Assembly: GCF_034190915.1 (NCBI RefSeq)
Contig: NW_026947484.1
Coordinates: forward strand, 134,824,982-134,888,981
DNA from: Cavia porcellus
Taxonomy: Eukaryota > Chordata > Mammalia > Rodentia > Caviidae
DNA: 64,000 nucleotides
Direction of reading: 5' to 3'
The notes beneath the pieces were generated by a model. It was given only the letters and a program-made list of their open reading frames with translations, did no database searches and was not told the DNA's origin. Of the stretch, positions 22,093 to 34,000 are shown piece after piece. How positions within the stretch are numbered: position 1 is the stretch's first letter; each line of letters opens with the position of its first letter. The translations under genes and the position numbers were made by a program.

Positions 22093-22983
22093 AGGCCATT
22101 CATGGACTGCAAGGGAAGAGAACAAAAATTCACCATAAAGCAAACCTTCCCTGTGAATTAGTGCCATGCGTGGGTCACTTGGGGGTACAGCCAGACCGCA
22201 GCCTTCTCCCATGAGGCAGCGCCATTCACAGATAGCAGAGGAAGAGAACAAGAACTCACCAAGAAGCAGGCCCTCCCTGTGAATCAGTACCATGTGCAGG
22301 CCGCTGGGGCAGGGCAGCCAGATGCCAGCCCTTCTAGCACACAGACAGAGACTTCTTGTGAGCCAAACCTCACCCCATAAGTGACCAGGTGATCCAGAGA
22401 AATGCAGGATGTGATGACAGTTAATGAGTTAAAATACAAGTTAATTCTTGTAGTGTTTAATGTTTCACTGACTTTGTAGGTCTAAAACCAGTGGTCTGAA
22501 CATCTATTCAGAGGATAACAATAAGCAACGTAGCATCTATGGGGAATCTCCTTCTGAAGGTAGTAGCCACTGTTAATTCCCTATTATTTTGTTTTGAAGT
22601 CCTGTATCATTTTTATTGTTTTGTTGGTTGGGTTTTATTCTGTTCTGTCTTGTTTGATTTTATTATGTCCAATGGCTTGGGCAGCTATTTCAAAGACAAC
22701 ATATATTGTGGTAGCCATTTCGGATTCACTATTATCTTGTTTTGAAGTCCTTTATTGCATCCATAGTTTTGTTTTTATTGGTTCTATCCTGTTCTTTTTT
22801 GTTTGATTTTTTACTATGTCTGAAGATATCTACAGCTATTTTGAAGAGGCATTATGATAACTATTGTTGATTTAATATTGTTTTGAAGTCCTGTGTCACT
22901 TACACTGGTTTGTTTTGATTGGCTTTATTCTGTTTTATTTGGTTTTATTCTCTTTAAAATAAAAATTAAAAAAAAACAAAGTA
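22093..22983 (+). mobile_element. 5'-truncated HAL1-like element in EPS15 3' UTR
   Basis: TSD AAAAATGCACGTTA (22,079-22,092) and AAAAATTCACTTTA (22,984-22,997), 12 of 14 matching. The 5' part holds a ~126-bp direct duplication of a GC-richer block (copies at about 22,095 and 22,221). Then come about three 147-bp monomers ('gattttattatgtcc...', 'gattttttactatgtctg...') and the terminal 'ttctctttaaaataaa' plus A-tail. It must be younger than the EPS15 retrocopy. Confidence 0.8.
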
Positions 22984-25900
22984 AAAAATTCACTTTAACC
23001 TAGCCAGTTTGTACCAATCATAAAAGAAATAGATTCTTTCCTTATCCTCATTCAACCATTCGAAGCAGGAGAGAATACTGAAAACTGGAAAAACTCCACT
23101 GGTTCCCATCAGAGTAGCTATAGGTCAAGGCTAGTACAGAGCAAACACAGAAGCTCGGGATCTATGTATAGTGAAGTAGCAGAGGCAGGCAGAAACTCAC
23201 AATAAATGCACACAGGACAGGGGTCTAGTGAAGCTGTCTCATCTGATTCACAGCTTTTCAAGGAAAGAATAACATGAGACAAATCTGAGTTTTTAAAAAC
23301 CCAAGACTTTCATCATGGAAAGTCTACAGGAATCTTAAACCCTTTATATTTCCTAGCTCATAAGTAGTTTTGATATACGTGGTAAATAGCATCAATATTC
23401 AGAAAAATGAATATTGTATTGTTGACAAAAGACAAGAGAATTCCTCATGCTTCTGAATATCTCAGATTTGCTAAGTGCAATAGCCAGTTTTAAGTCTTCT
23501 TGTTCTTTCTGGTTCAGTTGGGCAGGCCTTTGCTCTTACGCTCTCTCACTTTCCCTCTTGGCCCATTCAGTCATATCTTCTTCAGAGGGGTAAGCATTGA
23601 AGTTAACAAAATTTCTTAGGTCAGCCTCTTTACTGGCAGTAGTAGAAATAGAGGGGAATGGATCACAACACATATAAGGATCTTTTTATTTGAGGGTATC
23701 ACACCTTAGGAAGAAAGGATTAAATGAGTCATTCATTTTAAAGGGAACAGAAGAATCCAATTTGTTGACGAGTCTTTTCCCAGGTGGTGGTAGGCAAGGT
23801 CTTGTTGGAGTCCCAGTCTTTGGAGGCAGTGCTGGGGGGTACATCTTCATTCTTGACTGATGTTTCCTCAAAAGCATTTTTAGGAATGACACACTGCTGA
23901 CAGTGCTTAGCATAGCTGAACTAAAAGGATTCTCACCATTGCCCTTTGATAATGTGCTTAAGTCAGCAAATCCATCTCCAAATGATTTGTTTCTGAAAAT
24001 GGAAGCAAAGAGGTCTGTTGTTGAATCACTTGCTGCGATAAGCACTGTTCCACCAGGAGCAAAAGGATCATTGTGCTTCAGTATTTCTACCAATGCATTA
24101 TTGCCATTGCTGGGTGCACTGCAAGGGTCAGTACCTGAAGTAGCAAAACGGTCAGTACAAGATTGCCTGAGGAAATAGTCAGATGCAAAGGGATCTGAAC
24201 CTTTGAAAGGATCACCATCAAATGGGTCTATTTTCCCAAAGGGAGCATCCATGAAAGGATCACTGCCAACAAAAGGACTGGACTGGAAAAAAATCCAAAT
24301 TTGTATGCAACTGGACCTGTCAGTGAACTTGATTCTATATTAAATGGATCTTTTTTTTGCATGTCTGTCACTGTGAACTTCAGGACAAACTTTTTCATAA
24401 CAGCTGCAGTCATCATTTCATTTTTATCAGTCACATTAGAAGGTGGTATTTCAGGACTACTTCTTCCTGGAGACTTCCATATAGGCTCAGATTCTAGGCT
24501 GCTCTGGCTTTCAGCAGGTTCATTAAGGTTGGTTGCTTCACTGCCATTGGTGCTGAGGCTGCCGTAATCTGTAGCACCATTTATAAGAACACTGTGTGGG
24601 ATACTGCATCAATTCAATTGATTATTATGATTTTCCAGATCTTTCATTTCCATCAGTCTCATTACATTGAACTGATTTCCTGCCATGATTCTTAAAGGTG
24701 CTGTTGAAATGTTTTCAGCTGAGCCTTTTCTGACTCCATTCTCTCCTCCAATTCTGCTGTTTCTTGTAGGTGGCTCAGCTCCTCCCTTTATTTGGACAAT
24801 TCTTCCTCATAAGTCAAGATCTGTGATTCCTGACTAGTTATTTTGGCTTTCAAAGATGAGATCAACTGGTCCTCCTCAGCAAATTTCTTTCTGACTTCTT
24901 AGAGTTGCTCCTTAACTGGGCTTTCTGTTCATCTAGTCCACTGAGGAGTTCCTGTACTTGCTACTTCTGGGCCTGTAGTTTTTGAAGATTGACATTCTTC
25001 CCTTGAACTTCATCTCAAAGATCCTGAACCTCATGTCTCCTCTGTTTAACACTATCTCCTTTCTCCTTAAGATCCTTTTCCCTCTTCAGGTCAACTATTT
25101 CATAGTTAAATGTATCCACTCCTTAGTAGCAAAGAAATCTGCAACAGATTTGACCCTATGATGCTCTTTGATGGCCAAATTATCTCAGGAGTAAGAATGT
25201 GAAAAGGATCAATGCCTTTTATTAACTTTTGATTGATTAAGTGAAAAGCTAAAGCAAACAGATCCTTTGAAAGCTTCCCACAGTCTTTTGCATCACATAA
25301 TGCCCAGATATGGGCTAATAAGGTAGAAGGGAAACCTGTTATCAGGAAGATTCCATAGACCTCCAATCCAGACACAAATCCATCCCTATCTTTATCTGTT
25401 TGCAGGAAGATTTCATCATATTTAGTTTTTTCTGCAGGGGATAGAACCCATGTTTTTCTTTTAGAAGGTGACACCAAAGCTGGAGGCAAGGACGTTGGCA
25501 CAGGTTCTTTCTCTAGTGCATAATATACCAAAAACATGGCAACTGCAAATTTGTCTCTGTCAAGAATTCTATCATGGTCAATATCACTCGACTCCCAAAC
25601 TCTTCGAAGGATTTCCACAGGTAATTTAGAGAAACTGGTTTCACTTCATCACCAGCTTAGCTATCAAGAACTGCATCATATTCGGCCTTATCTTCAGATT
25701 TTGCAGCCCATGGGAGATGAGTTGAAGAAGCTCCACTGCTTCATAAAGGACTAATGGTACCATGGTACCATGAAATCCTAGTGGAGGAATGGTCACGTTC
25801 AAACTACTCAGTGAAACTTCCAGTCTACTCTGGGCATGTGCCACAAGATGCAAAGCAATAAAAAATTTTTGTTTATTCAAGATGCCTTTGCCATCTGTGT

Positions 25901-27349
25901 CAGTCAAATCCCAAATCTTTCCAAGTATCAAGTCTGGAGGCCATGCTATTTTCAGGAAAGCAGCAGCATCTGAAGCCAATACCCTTCTGGGATTGCCTGT
26001 ATCAATCTGTCTATAGTACTTTTCATATACCAGATTCCCACTTGAGAACTGAGTTGGGGAGGGTTGGGCTGCCTTGGCCAAGGTGTTTCCATCATGCATG
26101 GGATGGGAAGGAAGGAGAATCAGGCAGACACGGGCTCAGACCTGGGATAAGGCGGAGGAAGTGCCATAGGCCTGAAGTGGGCGGGCAGGCCAATGAGTGT
26201 ACCCCGGAAGGCATCTCACCAAACTTTGGCAACTCTGTCTTTTGACTCTGTTAATAATTTCTTTTACTGTGCAAAAATTTAATAGGATGAGATCCTAGTT
26301 GTTTATTCTTTGTGATGTTACCCAAGCAATCAGATTTTTGGTCATGAAATCTTTGCCTACACTTACTTTGTTTTTATTTTGAAGAGAATGAAACTGAAAG
26401 AAATGAAACAGAATAGAGATAATCAAAACAAAACAGTGAAGGTGATACAAGACTCCAAAACAAGATAAAAGGAAACTAACAATGGCTACCATGATGCCGC
26501 TTGCTATCTTCAAAATAGCTTCCTATAGTATGAGGCATGATAAAATCAAACATAACAGAACAGAATAAAACCAAAACAATGAAAACACAGGACTTCAAAA
26601 CAAGACAGTAGGAATGCAACAGACTTGTTATCTTGAAAGTAGCTATTTATACCATCAGACATAATAAAATCAAACAAAACAAAATAGAATAGTGAATCAA
26701 AACAAAACGTGAATGTGATACAAGGCTTCAAAACAAGATAAAAGGAAATCAATAATGGCTACTATAATGCCTCATGTTATCTTCAGAATAACTGCCAATA
26801 CCATCAGGCATAATAAAATCAAACAAAACAGAACAGAATAAAATCAATCAAAACAAAACAAAGCAATACAGGATTCAAAACAAGACAATAGTAATACAAC
26901 AATGGCTACCATAATACATCTTGTTATCTTCAAAGTAGCTGCTTATATCATCAGACAAAATAAAATCAAACATACAAAATAGAATAAAATCAATCAAAAG
27001 AAAACAAGCTACCATAATACACCTTTTTATTCTTGAAACAGTTATGCATGCCATCAAATATGATAAAAGCAAACAAAACAAAGCAGAACAAAACCAAGGC
27101 AAACAGAACAATGCAAACAATACAAGGTTTCAAAACAGGATATAGATTAACAATGGCCACCCCCTTCCCCCTCTAGACATCTCCTCCCCTTTTAGCTTCA
27201 CAACTACTGTGCATTTTGGATTCCAATAACTACTTCAGTTTTTTATACTAGGGAGACAACACGATGCTCACTCATATAACTCAACCATTTCACCCATGAG
27301 CATAATCTCAAATTGTATCCATTTACCTACAAGAGCCTTGAGCTTATCT

Positions 27350-27457
27350 TTTTTTTTTTTTTTTGTCTTTTTCATTTTTATCGGTACCAGGGATTGAACT
27401 CACGACCGCCTGCTTACAAAGCAGGTGCTTATGCCGCTGAGCTAAATCCCCAGCCCC
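27350..27457 (-). repeat. Young tRNA-Ala SINE, antisense, with TSD
   Basis: Intact boxes ('caccagggattgaactcacg', 'gccgctgagctaaatcccc'). Perfect 10-bp TSD GAGCTTATCT at 27,340-27,349 and 27,458-27,467. Confidence 0.9.
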
Positions 27458-27724
27458 GAGCTTATCTTTCTTTACAGCTGAGTAGCTTTCCATTGTATAG
27501 AAATGCCATATCTTTCTTATCTATTCTGCAGTTGATTGGTAAGCTACCCCTTCTTTTTTTTTTCTTTTCTGATTCCCTGTCACATAGAGCATTGTTTTCT
27601 CTCCTTTGACTTTTAGTCTATAAATTTCCTTTTGAGTTAAATGTGTTTCTTGAATAAAGCATATTGATGGATCTTGTCTCCTCATCCACTCCACCTGTGT
27701 TACTTTTGTGACTAGGATGTTTTT

Positions 27725-27861
27725 TCTGTCTTTTTGAGACGGGGTCTCACTATGCAGTTCAGGATGGCCTTGGACTCACTTTGTAGCCCAGGCTGGTCTC
27801 AAATTTGCAATGATCCTCTTACCTCAGCCTCCCAAGTGCTAGGATTATAGATGTGTGCCAC
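27725..27861 (-). repeat. B1-type SINE, antisense
   Basis: 'tttttgagacggggtctcactatg', 'aggatggccttggactc', 'aggctggtctcaaatttgc', 'caagtgctaggattatag'. Confidence 0.9.
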
Positions 27862-28036
27862 GCCTACACTTAAGTCTTCAAGAGTTCTACCTATTCTATT
27901 TTCCATCATATTTAGTGTTTCCGATTTGGTATTCAGATCTTTGATCCACTTTGATTTTAGTTTAGTGCATAGTGATAGACATGGGTCTATTTTTAGTTTT
28001 TGGCATGTGGAAAGCCAGTATTTCTAGCACCAATTT

Positions 28037-28175
28037 TTTGGTCTTTTTGATTTTTTATGCAGTTCAGGCTGGGCTTGAACTCAGTTTAGCCTGGACTGGC
28101 CTCAAACTTTCAGCAATTTTCCTTCTTCACTCTCCCAAGTGCCTCAGTTTCCTACCACATCCAGCCTACACCACC
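28037..28175 (-). repeat. B1-type SINE, antisense, in L1 ORF2
   Basis: 'tgcagttcaggctgggcttg', 'cctggactggcctcaaac', 'ctctcccaagtgcctcag', ending 'cacatccagcc'. Interrupts L1 ORF2 C-terminal sequence. Confidence 0.75.
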
Positions 28176-29402
28176 ATTTATTAAAGATGCTTTCTTCCAG
28201 TACCTTGTTTGGCCCCTTTACAAAGGATAAGATGGCTGAGTGTATTTAAAGTTCTTTCTGCATCTTTTAATCTGTTCCATTGATCCTCAGGTCTGTTTTA
28301 TTTTTGTTTTTCTTCAGTACCATGCTGTTTTTATCATGGTAGCTTTGTGATATAACTTCAAACCAGGGATTGTGATGACCCCTCCCTTGCCTTTGTTGCT
28401 TATGATTTTTTATTGTTGTTGTTTGAGTTCTCTTCTGCTTCCAAATGAATTTTAGGAATGTTTTCTCTAGTTCTGCGAGGTATATGGATGATATTTTGAT
28501 TGGAATTGCATTAAAACTGTATATACAAATGATATTTTGATTGGGATTACATTAAATCTATGTATCAATTTTGAGAGTATGGCCATTTTCACTATGTTGG
28601 CTCTCCCCACTCATATGCAAGGGATATTATTCAATTTTCTAATATTGTCTTTAATTTCCTTTTTGAATATTGTCAATTCCAATATGTAGATCTTTTACTT
28701 CATTAGGTTGATTCCTAGATATTTCTTTTTCTTTATGAAACATAAATGCTTTCTCCTAAAAGGTGTTGTTTCTCTAGTATTTCTCTTAGTGAATCTGTAT
28801 TAGGGTATAGGAATGCTATTGATTTTTGAGTGTTAACTTTGTATCCAGCTACATGACTCAATCTGGTTATTAAATCTAAAAGTCTTTTGGTGGGGTTTTG
28901 GGATCTTCTTTATATTATTTGTATGTCACCTGCAAATAATGATAATGTAACTTTTTCCTTTCCTATTCTTATTACTTTTATTCTTTTTCTTGTCTAATTG
29001 TTCTGATGTTTTCATAACTATATTAGAATGGTGGTAGTGAACATCCTCACCTTATGATTTTTGAATGAAACATTTCAGATATTGACCATTTAGTATGATG
29101 TTGGCTGTTGTTTTGTCATAAATGGCTTTTTATATGATTGAGATAAAGACCATCTATTCAAATTTTCTGCAGGGTTTTACCATAAATAGGTGTTGGACTT
29201 TGTCCAATGCTTTTTCTTCATCTATTGAGATGATCATGTGATTTTTGTTTTGGCTCTGTTGATATGATGTATATTACTCTTCACTTGCATATGTTGAACC
29301 ATCCTTGCATCCCAGGGATGAATCTTACTTGGTCTTGGTGAGTAATCTTCTTGATGATTTGCTGCCTTCTGCTTGCTGGTATCTTATTGAGGATTTTGTG
29401 TC

Positions 29403-30066
29403 TGTACTTGTGGTGAACTGACAACTGGTGGTCAACTTGTACCACCCAGCTGAACTGAATCAGCATATTTGTGTGTAGAAAGCCCACCGGAGGATTGTTG
29501 CCAACAACATAAAGAGGAGAACTGGAGAGGAAGCAGTGTTGTTGTTTCTCCTGGTGCTGTTGGTTCTCCTGGAGGAGCTTGTTGCACTGGCTTTTCTAAT
29601 ATGAACTCAGCTGTTCTCATTAGAGGAGGAGCTCAGGACCTCGTAGTCACTGAGAATCACTGTGGTTCTTTTTGGGGGAGCTCTGATACTTACCTTGAGC
29701 ATTGCTTCCTGGTTCTAGTGCAGATCCCTCAGCCCAATGGCACAGACTTTCTACCTTCCACTGCTTAGCTTTGGGCCTTCCCAGTGCAGATCCATGAAAC
29801 AGAATTGCATGAGATATTGTCACAGGCTCTAGGCCTCCAGTTGGACTCATAGGAGGGTATTGTCATAGGATCTAGGTCTTTAGCTGTACTCATGCAGGAC
29901 ATTACCATGGTACCCAGGCCCTCAGCTGGATTCTTTGGGCCTTTAGTGTGTGTACAGATTTCCTGCACTGTTTTGTATTTGACTCTTAGGGTGACTATTA
30001 TAAAATAACTCTATAAATTATATGTTCTATATTAAATTGTTTTCCTTGCAAACCCTGAGTACAACA
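29403..30066 (+). mobile_element. Solo LTR inserted in L1 ORF2
   Basis: A 664-bp block with no L1 similarity splits the L1 at 'gaggatttt|...|tgttcatcaggg'. It begins TGTACTTG and ends AGTACAACA (TG...CA with short inverted ends) and is flanked by GTGTC/GTGTT, a 5-bp TSD with one mismatch. TATA-like 'attataaaata' (about 29,997) and ATTAAA (about 30,031) near the right end suggest sense orientation. A 5-bp TSD fits ERVL or some class I elements. The family is not recognised. No internal proviral genes, so it is a solo LTR. Confidence 0.6.
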
Positions 30067-31716
30067 GTGTTCATCAGGGAGATTGGCACTCTTGTTCTCT
30101 TTATTAGTTGGGTCCTTCTCTGGGTTTGGTATCATTGCAATACTTGCTTCCAGAAATGATTTTGCTTCCCTTTCAGTTTCATTAAAGAGTTTCATAAGTT
30201 GCGGCATTAGATATTCTCTGGATTTCTTGTAGAATTCAAGATTGAATCCACCAGGATCTGGGATTTTCTGTGTTGGTAAGTTTTTAATTACGTTTTTAAT
30301 TTTATTAACTATTATTGGGTTATTTAAAGTTTTATATCTTCTTGATTCAGTTTTGGCAATTCGTATGTATCTAGGAATCTGTTCATTTCTTGTGTTTTCC
30401 ATCTAACTATAGTTCATGAAGCAAGTATTGATTATCTTCTGGGTTTCTATAGGACTCATTGTTATTTCATCTTTTATTCCTAATTATATAAATTTGAGCT
30501 TTTTATTTCCTTTAGCTAAGGGTTTATCAATTTTATTTAATATTTCAAAGGACCAACTCCTTGATTCAGATTCTTTGTATTATTTTCTTAGTCTAAATTG
30601 CATTAATTTATGCTCTTCACATTTCCTCCTTCATTTGAGCTTTGCATTTGATTTGTTCTTCTTTTTCTAGATGTTTGATACTCAACATTTGGTTATTTGA
30701 GTTCATTCTGTTTTCTTGACGTGAGAATTCACTACTAAAATTTCCCTCTTAAGACTTCTTTCATTGTCTCAACCACACATTATGATCCCCTTCCTTTGTT
30801 GTTGTTACCTATGATTATTTTTGTTATTCTAGGTTTCTTCTGGTTCCAAATGAGTTTTAGGAATATTTTCTCTAGTTTTGTGATGTATGATAATGATATG
30901 CTGTATTGGCATTTTCATTTAATTAAAAATTGGTTTAACTTCTTCATTAATTTCATATGTGACCCATTTGTTGTTCAGGATGGTGTTAATTTCCACGTGT
31001 TTGTGGAGTTTTTGTGGTTTTTTTGCCATTAATTTCCATTTTCATTTCACTATGGTCAGATAATTTACATGGGACACTTAGTATGCATGCTCTGTGTGCT
31101 AGTATGTGGTCTACAGTGTGTGGGCTGTTATGTTCTATTAAGGACCTCCATTACAATTGTGTTAATGGTGATTTGATTTTTCATGTCCCTTAATATTTGT
31201 TTTATGTAGTTGGGTGCAGCAGTATTTGGTACCTTTATATTTATGATTGTTATCTCTTCCTCTTGGAGGTTTTCTTTTCCCCTTTACAAGTGTGGAATGA
31301 CCTTGTCTGTCTCTTTGAATTGTCTCTTTTGATAGTCTTAGCTTGAAGTTCGTATTGTCCACAAATACTATAGTTATCCCTGCTTTGTTCTTTATTCCTG
31401 CCACATGAAAAAACTGTTTTCTGTCCTTTGACTTTAGTATATGAATTTCTTTTTGAGTTAAATATGTTTCTTCTACACAGCATATTGTAGGAACTTCTTT
31501 TTTGATCCATTCTGCCTGTCTTTTCTTTTGATTGGTGAATTGAGACCATTTACATTGATGGTTGTAACTACTATGTACTGATTTATCCTTGTCATGTTAT
31601 TTTCCTGTTACTGGTACCTGTTTTTCCCCTCTGTTTAATTTCTTGTGCTACCTGGTATCTTCTTTCCATTGGTGTTCTTGGAATTGTGGTCTTTCTTATC
31701 TCTTTCTAAAATATTC

Positions 31717-31840
31717 TTCAGCCAGGCCTGGTGGCATGTGCCTATAATCCAAGCACTTGGAAGCCTGAGACCAGAGGATTGCTGTAAATTTAAGAGCAGC
31801 CTAGTCTACACAGGGAGACCTTGTCTCTGAGAGAAAAAAA
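31717..31840 (+). repeat. B1-type SINE in L1 ORF1/ORF2 spacer
   Basis: 'agccaggcctggtggcatgtgcc ... agagcagcctagtctacac ... ccttgtctctgag'. The host sequence 'aatattcttc' is repeated on both sides (31,710 and 31,840), giving its TSD. Confidence 0.85.
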
Positions 31841-32151
31841 TATTCTTCAGAACACTGTTGGAGAATTGGCTTGGTGGTCATGAATCTCTTCAGTTGTTCT
31901 TTGTCAGAGAAGTATCTTATTTCTCCACAGACATTGAGAGATAGTTTTGCAAGGTATGTCCAATCTGGGTTGAAGGTTGTTTTATTTTAGGACTTTAAAT
32001 ATTTCACATAAAACTCTCCTTGACTTGAAGGTTTGTATTGTGAAGTGTACTGTGATACTAATGAGTTTTCCTTTACAGATAATTTATTTCTTTTCTGTAA
32101 CCACTTTTAATATTCTGTTATTGTGCTGAATTTCTGGAATCTATTTTTTTG

Positions 32152-32316
32152 TTTGTTTGTTTGTTTTGCTTTGCTTGAGACAATGTCTTGCTGTTTAGTT
32201 CAGACTGGACTTGAACTCAGTATGTATCCCAGGCTGGCTTTGAACTCATGGCAATCTTTCTGCCTCAGACTCATGTGTGCTGGGAATACAGTTATGTGCT
32301 ACCACACCTGGCTTTG
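32152..32316 (-). repeat. B1-type SINE, antisense, in L1 ORF1
   Basis: 'gcttgagacaatgtcttgctg', 'cagactggacttgaactc', 'aggctggctttgaactc', 'accacacctggctt'. (GTTT)n forms the reversed tail. Confidence 0.85.
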
Positions 32317-33431
32317 TAAATTTAATTATTATATACTGTGGTGTAGATTTATTTTGATCATGCCTATTTGGAGTACTATATGCATCACTTATTTGTACAT
32401 TTGATTTTTAATCCATGTTTGAGAAGTTTCCTGCCAGCCTTCTGTGAGGAAGTTTTTATGGCATTTGTACTATCTCTGGCTTTCTCACTGAACCCATTTG
32501 ATCTTATGTTCTTTGCTTCATCTTACAACTGGTAGATTTTTTCATGATCTCTTGTTATTTTTAAGGTATCTTTCTTTTAGTGGTCACTAGCTGCAATCCT
32601 GCCTTCTGGTCCTCATAAGTCTATCCTTACCTTCATTCAATCTGTTGTGTATATTTTCAATGAAATTTTTAATCTCTTGCATATCTGTTTGGATCTGTTT
32701 CATGGCTTCTATTGTTTTCCAATGTTGACTGTTCATAGTTTCCATTGTTTTCCTATGCTCCCCTATTTTTTCTATCTGTGTGTACTCTAGATTCATTAGG
32801 GATGTCTTTCATTTTGATTGTCATTCTTTGTTTTATTCAAGAGATTATTTTTTCTATAGCCTTATCCATGTTTTTTCACTTTTGCTGCTATCATTTCAGA
32901 ACGTTCCAGTGTAAGGCTTCTAATTTCTTCTAGCTCATTGTGTTCTGGACTTGTCCTACATGAGCTGGAGGTTTGGGGTTACATTATGCTTTGGCATCTT
33001 GCTATTTTCTGTTTGCTATTTTGTTTTATTTTCTGTGTTGATTCTTGTAGATGTCTTATGGTACATACTTTTATCACTAGTGTCAAGGCTTTCCTAGGAA
33101 ATGTCTATTCCTCAGAGATGTCTTCTATCTGTAAGTGGTTTTTGGTTTTCGTGTCTGTACTAAGACTCTACCTGTCCAATTTATTAAGATGAGATGTTGC
33201 TGTCTATTTGGCTCAGCACCCAGTCCTTTGGTACTGGACTATAATTATGGTTATGACTCACACAATCACAGTGTTGTCACACAAGGGAGAACAAATAATT
33301 TCAACAGGTATGATATCCTGGCTAAAATAGTACAATTATCAATAACAATAGCATGAAGCATGGCCTAGAAACTGACAAACTGTGGTAACTCTTAATTTGG
33401 TAAGTTTAACCACAGGGGCAAGATCTACAGT

Positions 33432-34000
33432 TGTTGACACCAAAAACGAGACCCCAGAATGTTGTGCAAAACGAAGCAAGATGTCTTTGAAGAAAAAGAA
33501 GCGCTTTATTTTAACTGTTTTCCAGCAATGCAGGGAGCAGTGGAGACTGACAACCTCTGTGTGCTGAGATAGTGGTGGAGCACAGCTTTTATTGGCCAAA
33601 ACCACAAAACAGGGTGGAGGTTCACAAAACAGGGTGAGAGTTCGGGGAGTTTTACAAGGGACATCTGGAGCACAGTGATCGCAGAAAATTGGGTGTTGGG
33701 CTGTGTTGGGCTGAGGGCTAGGTGCAGAATGTTTCTATGATAAAAGGGGTGGGGAAGGTACAAGGCTGGTGGTTAACTTACCTTCATGAGCTCAGCTAAG
33801 AAGGAACAGAAAAAAGGGGATGAGCGGCGCATACAGAAAGGAACATGGCATGGAGTGATCTGTGGAAAATTACAAGTTATAACACAGTTATATAACAAAG
33901 CCCAACATAAGTCAGGAACTTGTATGCAATGAGTTTCCCCCTGATGAAGTGATTTTACCCTATGATAGGGAAATTCAGGAGGCATAGGGTCAAAAAAGAA
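33432..34000 (-). mobile_element. LTR in L1 5' UTR, antisense
   Basis: The L1 5' UTR is contiguous at 13.5 kb but here is split by about 570 bp. On the minus strand the block ends '...ctcgtttttggtgtcaaca' with AATAAA at 33,505-33,510 about 75 bp before that end, a normal R-U5 layout. It carries a short direct duplication (acaaaacagggtg..., near 33,604 and 33,626). The right-hand end and the TSD are not clear. Open frames on both strands are short and unrecognised. Confidence 0.55.

Larger units (their letters stand above)
21912..26235 (-). pseudogene. EPS15: EPS15 processed pseudogene (retrocopy)
   Basis: Intronless copy of the endocytic adaptor EPS15, which binds AP-2 and ubiquitinated cargo at clathrin-coated pits. 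On the minus strand: 5' UTR (26,235-26,100), EH1 (about 26,070-25,780, calcium-loop-like DTDGKG), a partly deleted EH2 (25,740-25,490), EH3 (25,440-25,160, DKDRDGF), heptad-rich coiled coil (25,130-24,640), DPF-motif AP-2-binding region (24,430-23,650), ubiquitin-interacting motifs (about 23,600-23,460), then 3' UTR with AATAAA at 21,937-21,942 and a short A-tail. Perfect 11-bp TSD TGTCTTTTGAC at 21,901-21,911 and 26,236-26,246. Order and motifs match EPS15 better than EPS15L1. Longest open pieces are 152 codons (25,641-26,099), 170 (25,106-25,618) and 188 (23,686-24,252). Frameshifts, stops and an EH2 deletion leave it non-coding. A HAL1 fragment is inserted in its 3' UTR. Confidence 0.95.
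26366..27861 (-). mobile_element. HAL1-like composite: ORF2 start, L1 3' UTR, tandem repeats
   Basis: Flanked by the 11-bp TSD GCCTACACTTA (26,355-26,365 and 27,862-27,872). On the minus strand: the N-terminal endonuclease coding remnant (about 27,720-27,557, with an IQETHL-like motif), directly joined to L1 3' UTR sequence (27,545-27,170), then about five 147-bp tandem monomers (27,160-26,390) and the A-tail. The EN-to-3'UTR joint matches the full-length copy at 51.9 kb. A young SINE (27,350-27,457) and a B1 (about 27,725-27,861) are inside or at its 5' edge. The B1 coinciding with the TSD edge is odd and leaves the true 5' end slightly uncertain. Confidence 0.7.

Noticed and set aside
24301..24567. 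Plus-strand frames across the EPS15 region
   Set aside because: Antisense shadows of the retrocopy's DPF-rich coding sequence.
21912..26235. Functional EPS15 gene
   Set aside because: Intronless, with A-tail and TSD, and broken by frameshifts, stops and an EH2 deletion.
26390..27160. CRISPR-like or centromeric satellite array
   Set aside because: Monomers are contiguous without spacers, only a few units long, and always end in a retrotransposon A-tail with TSDs.
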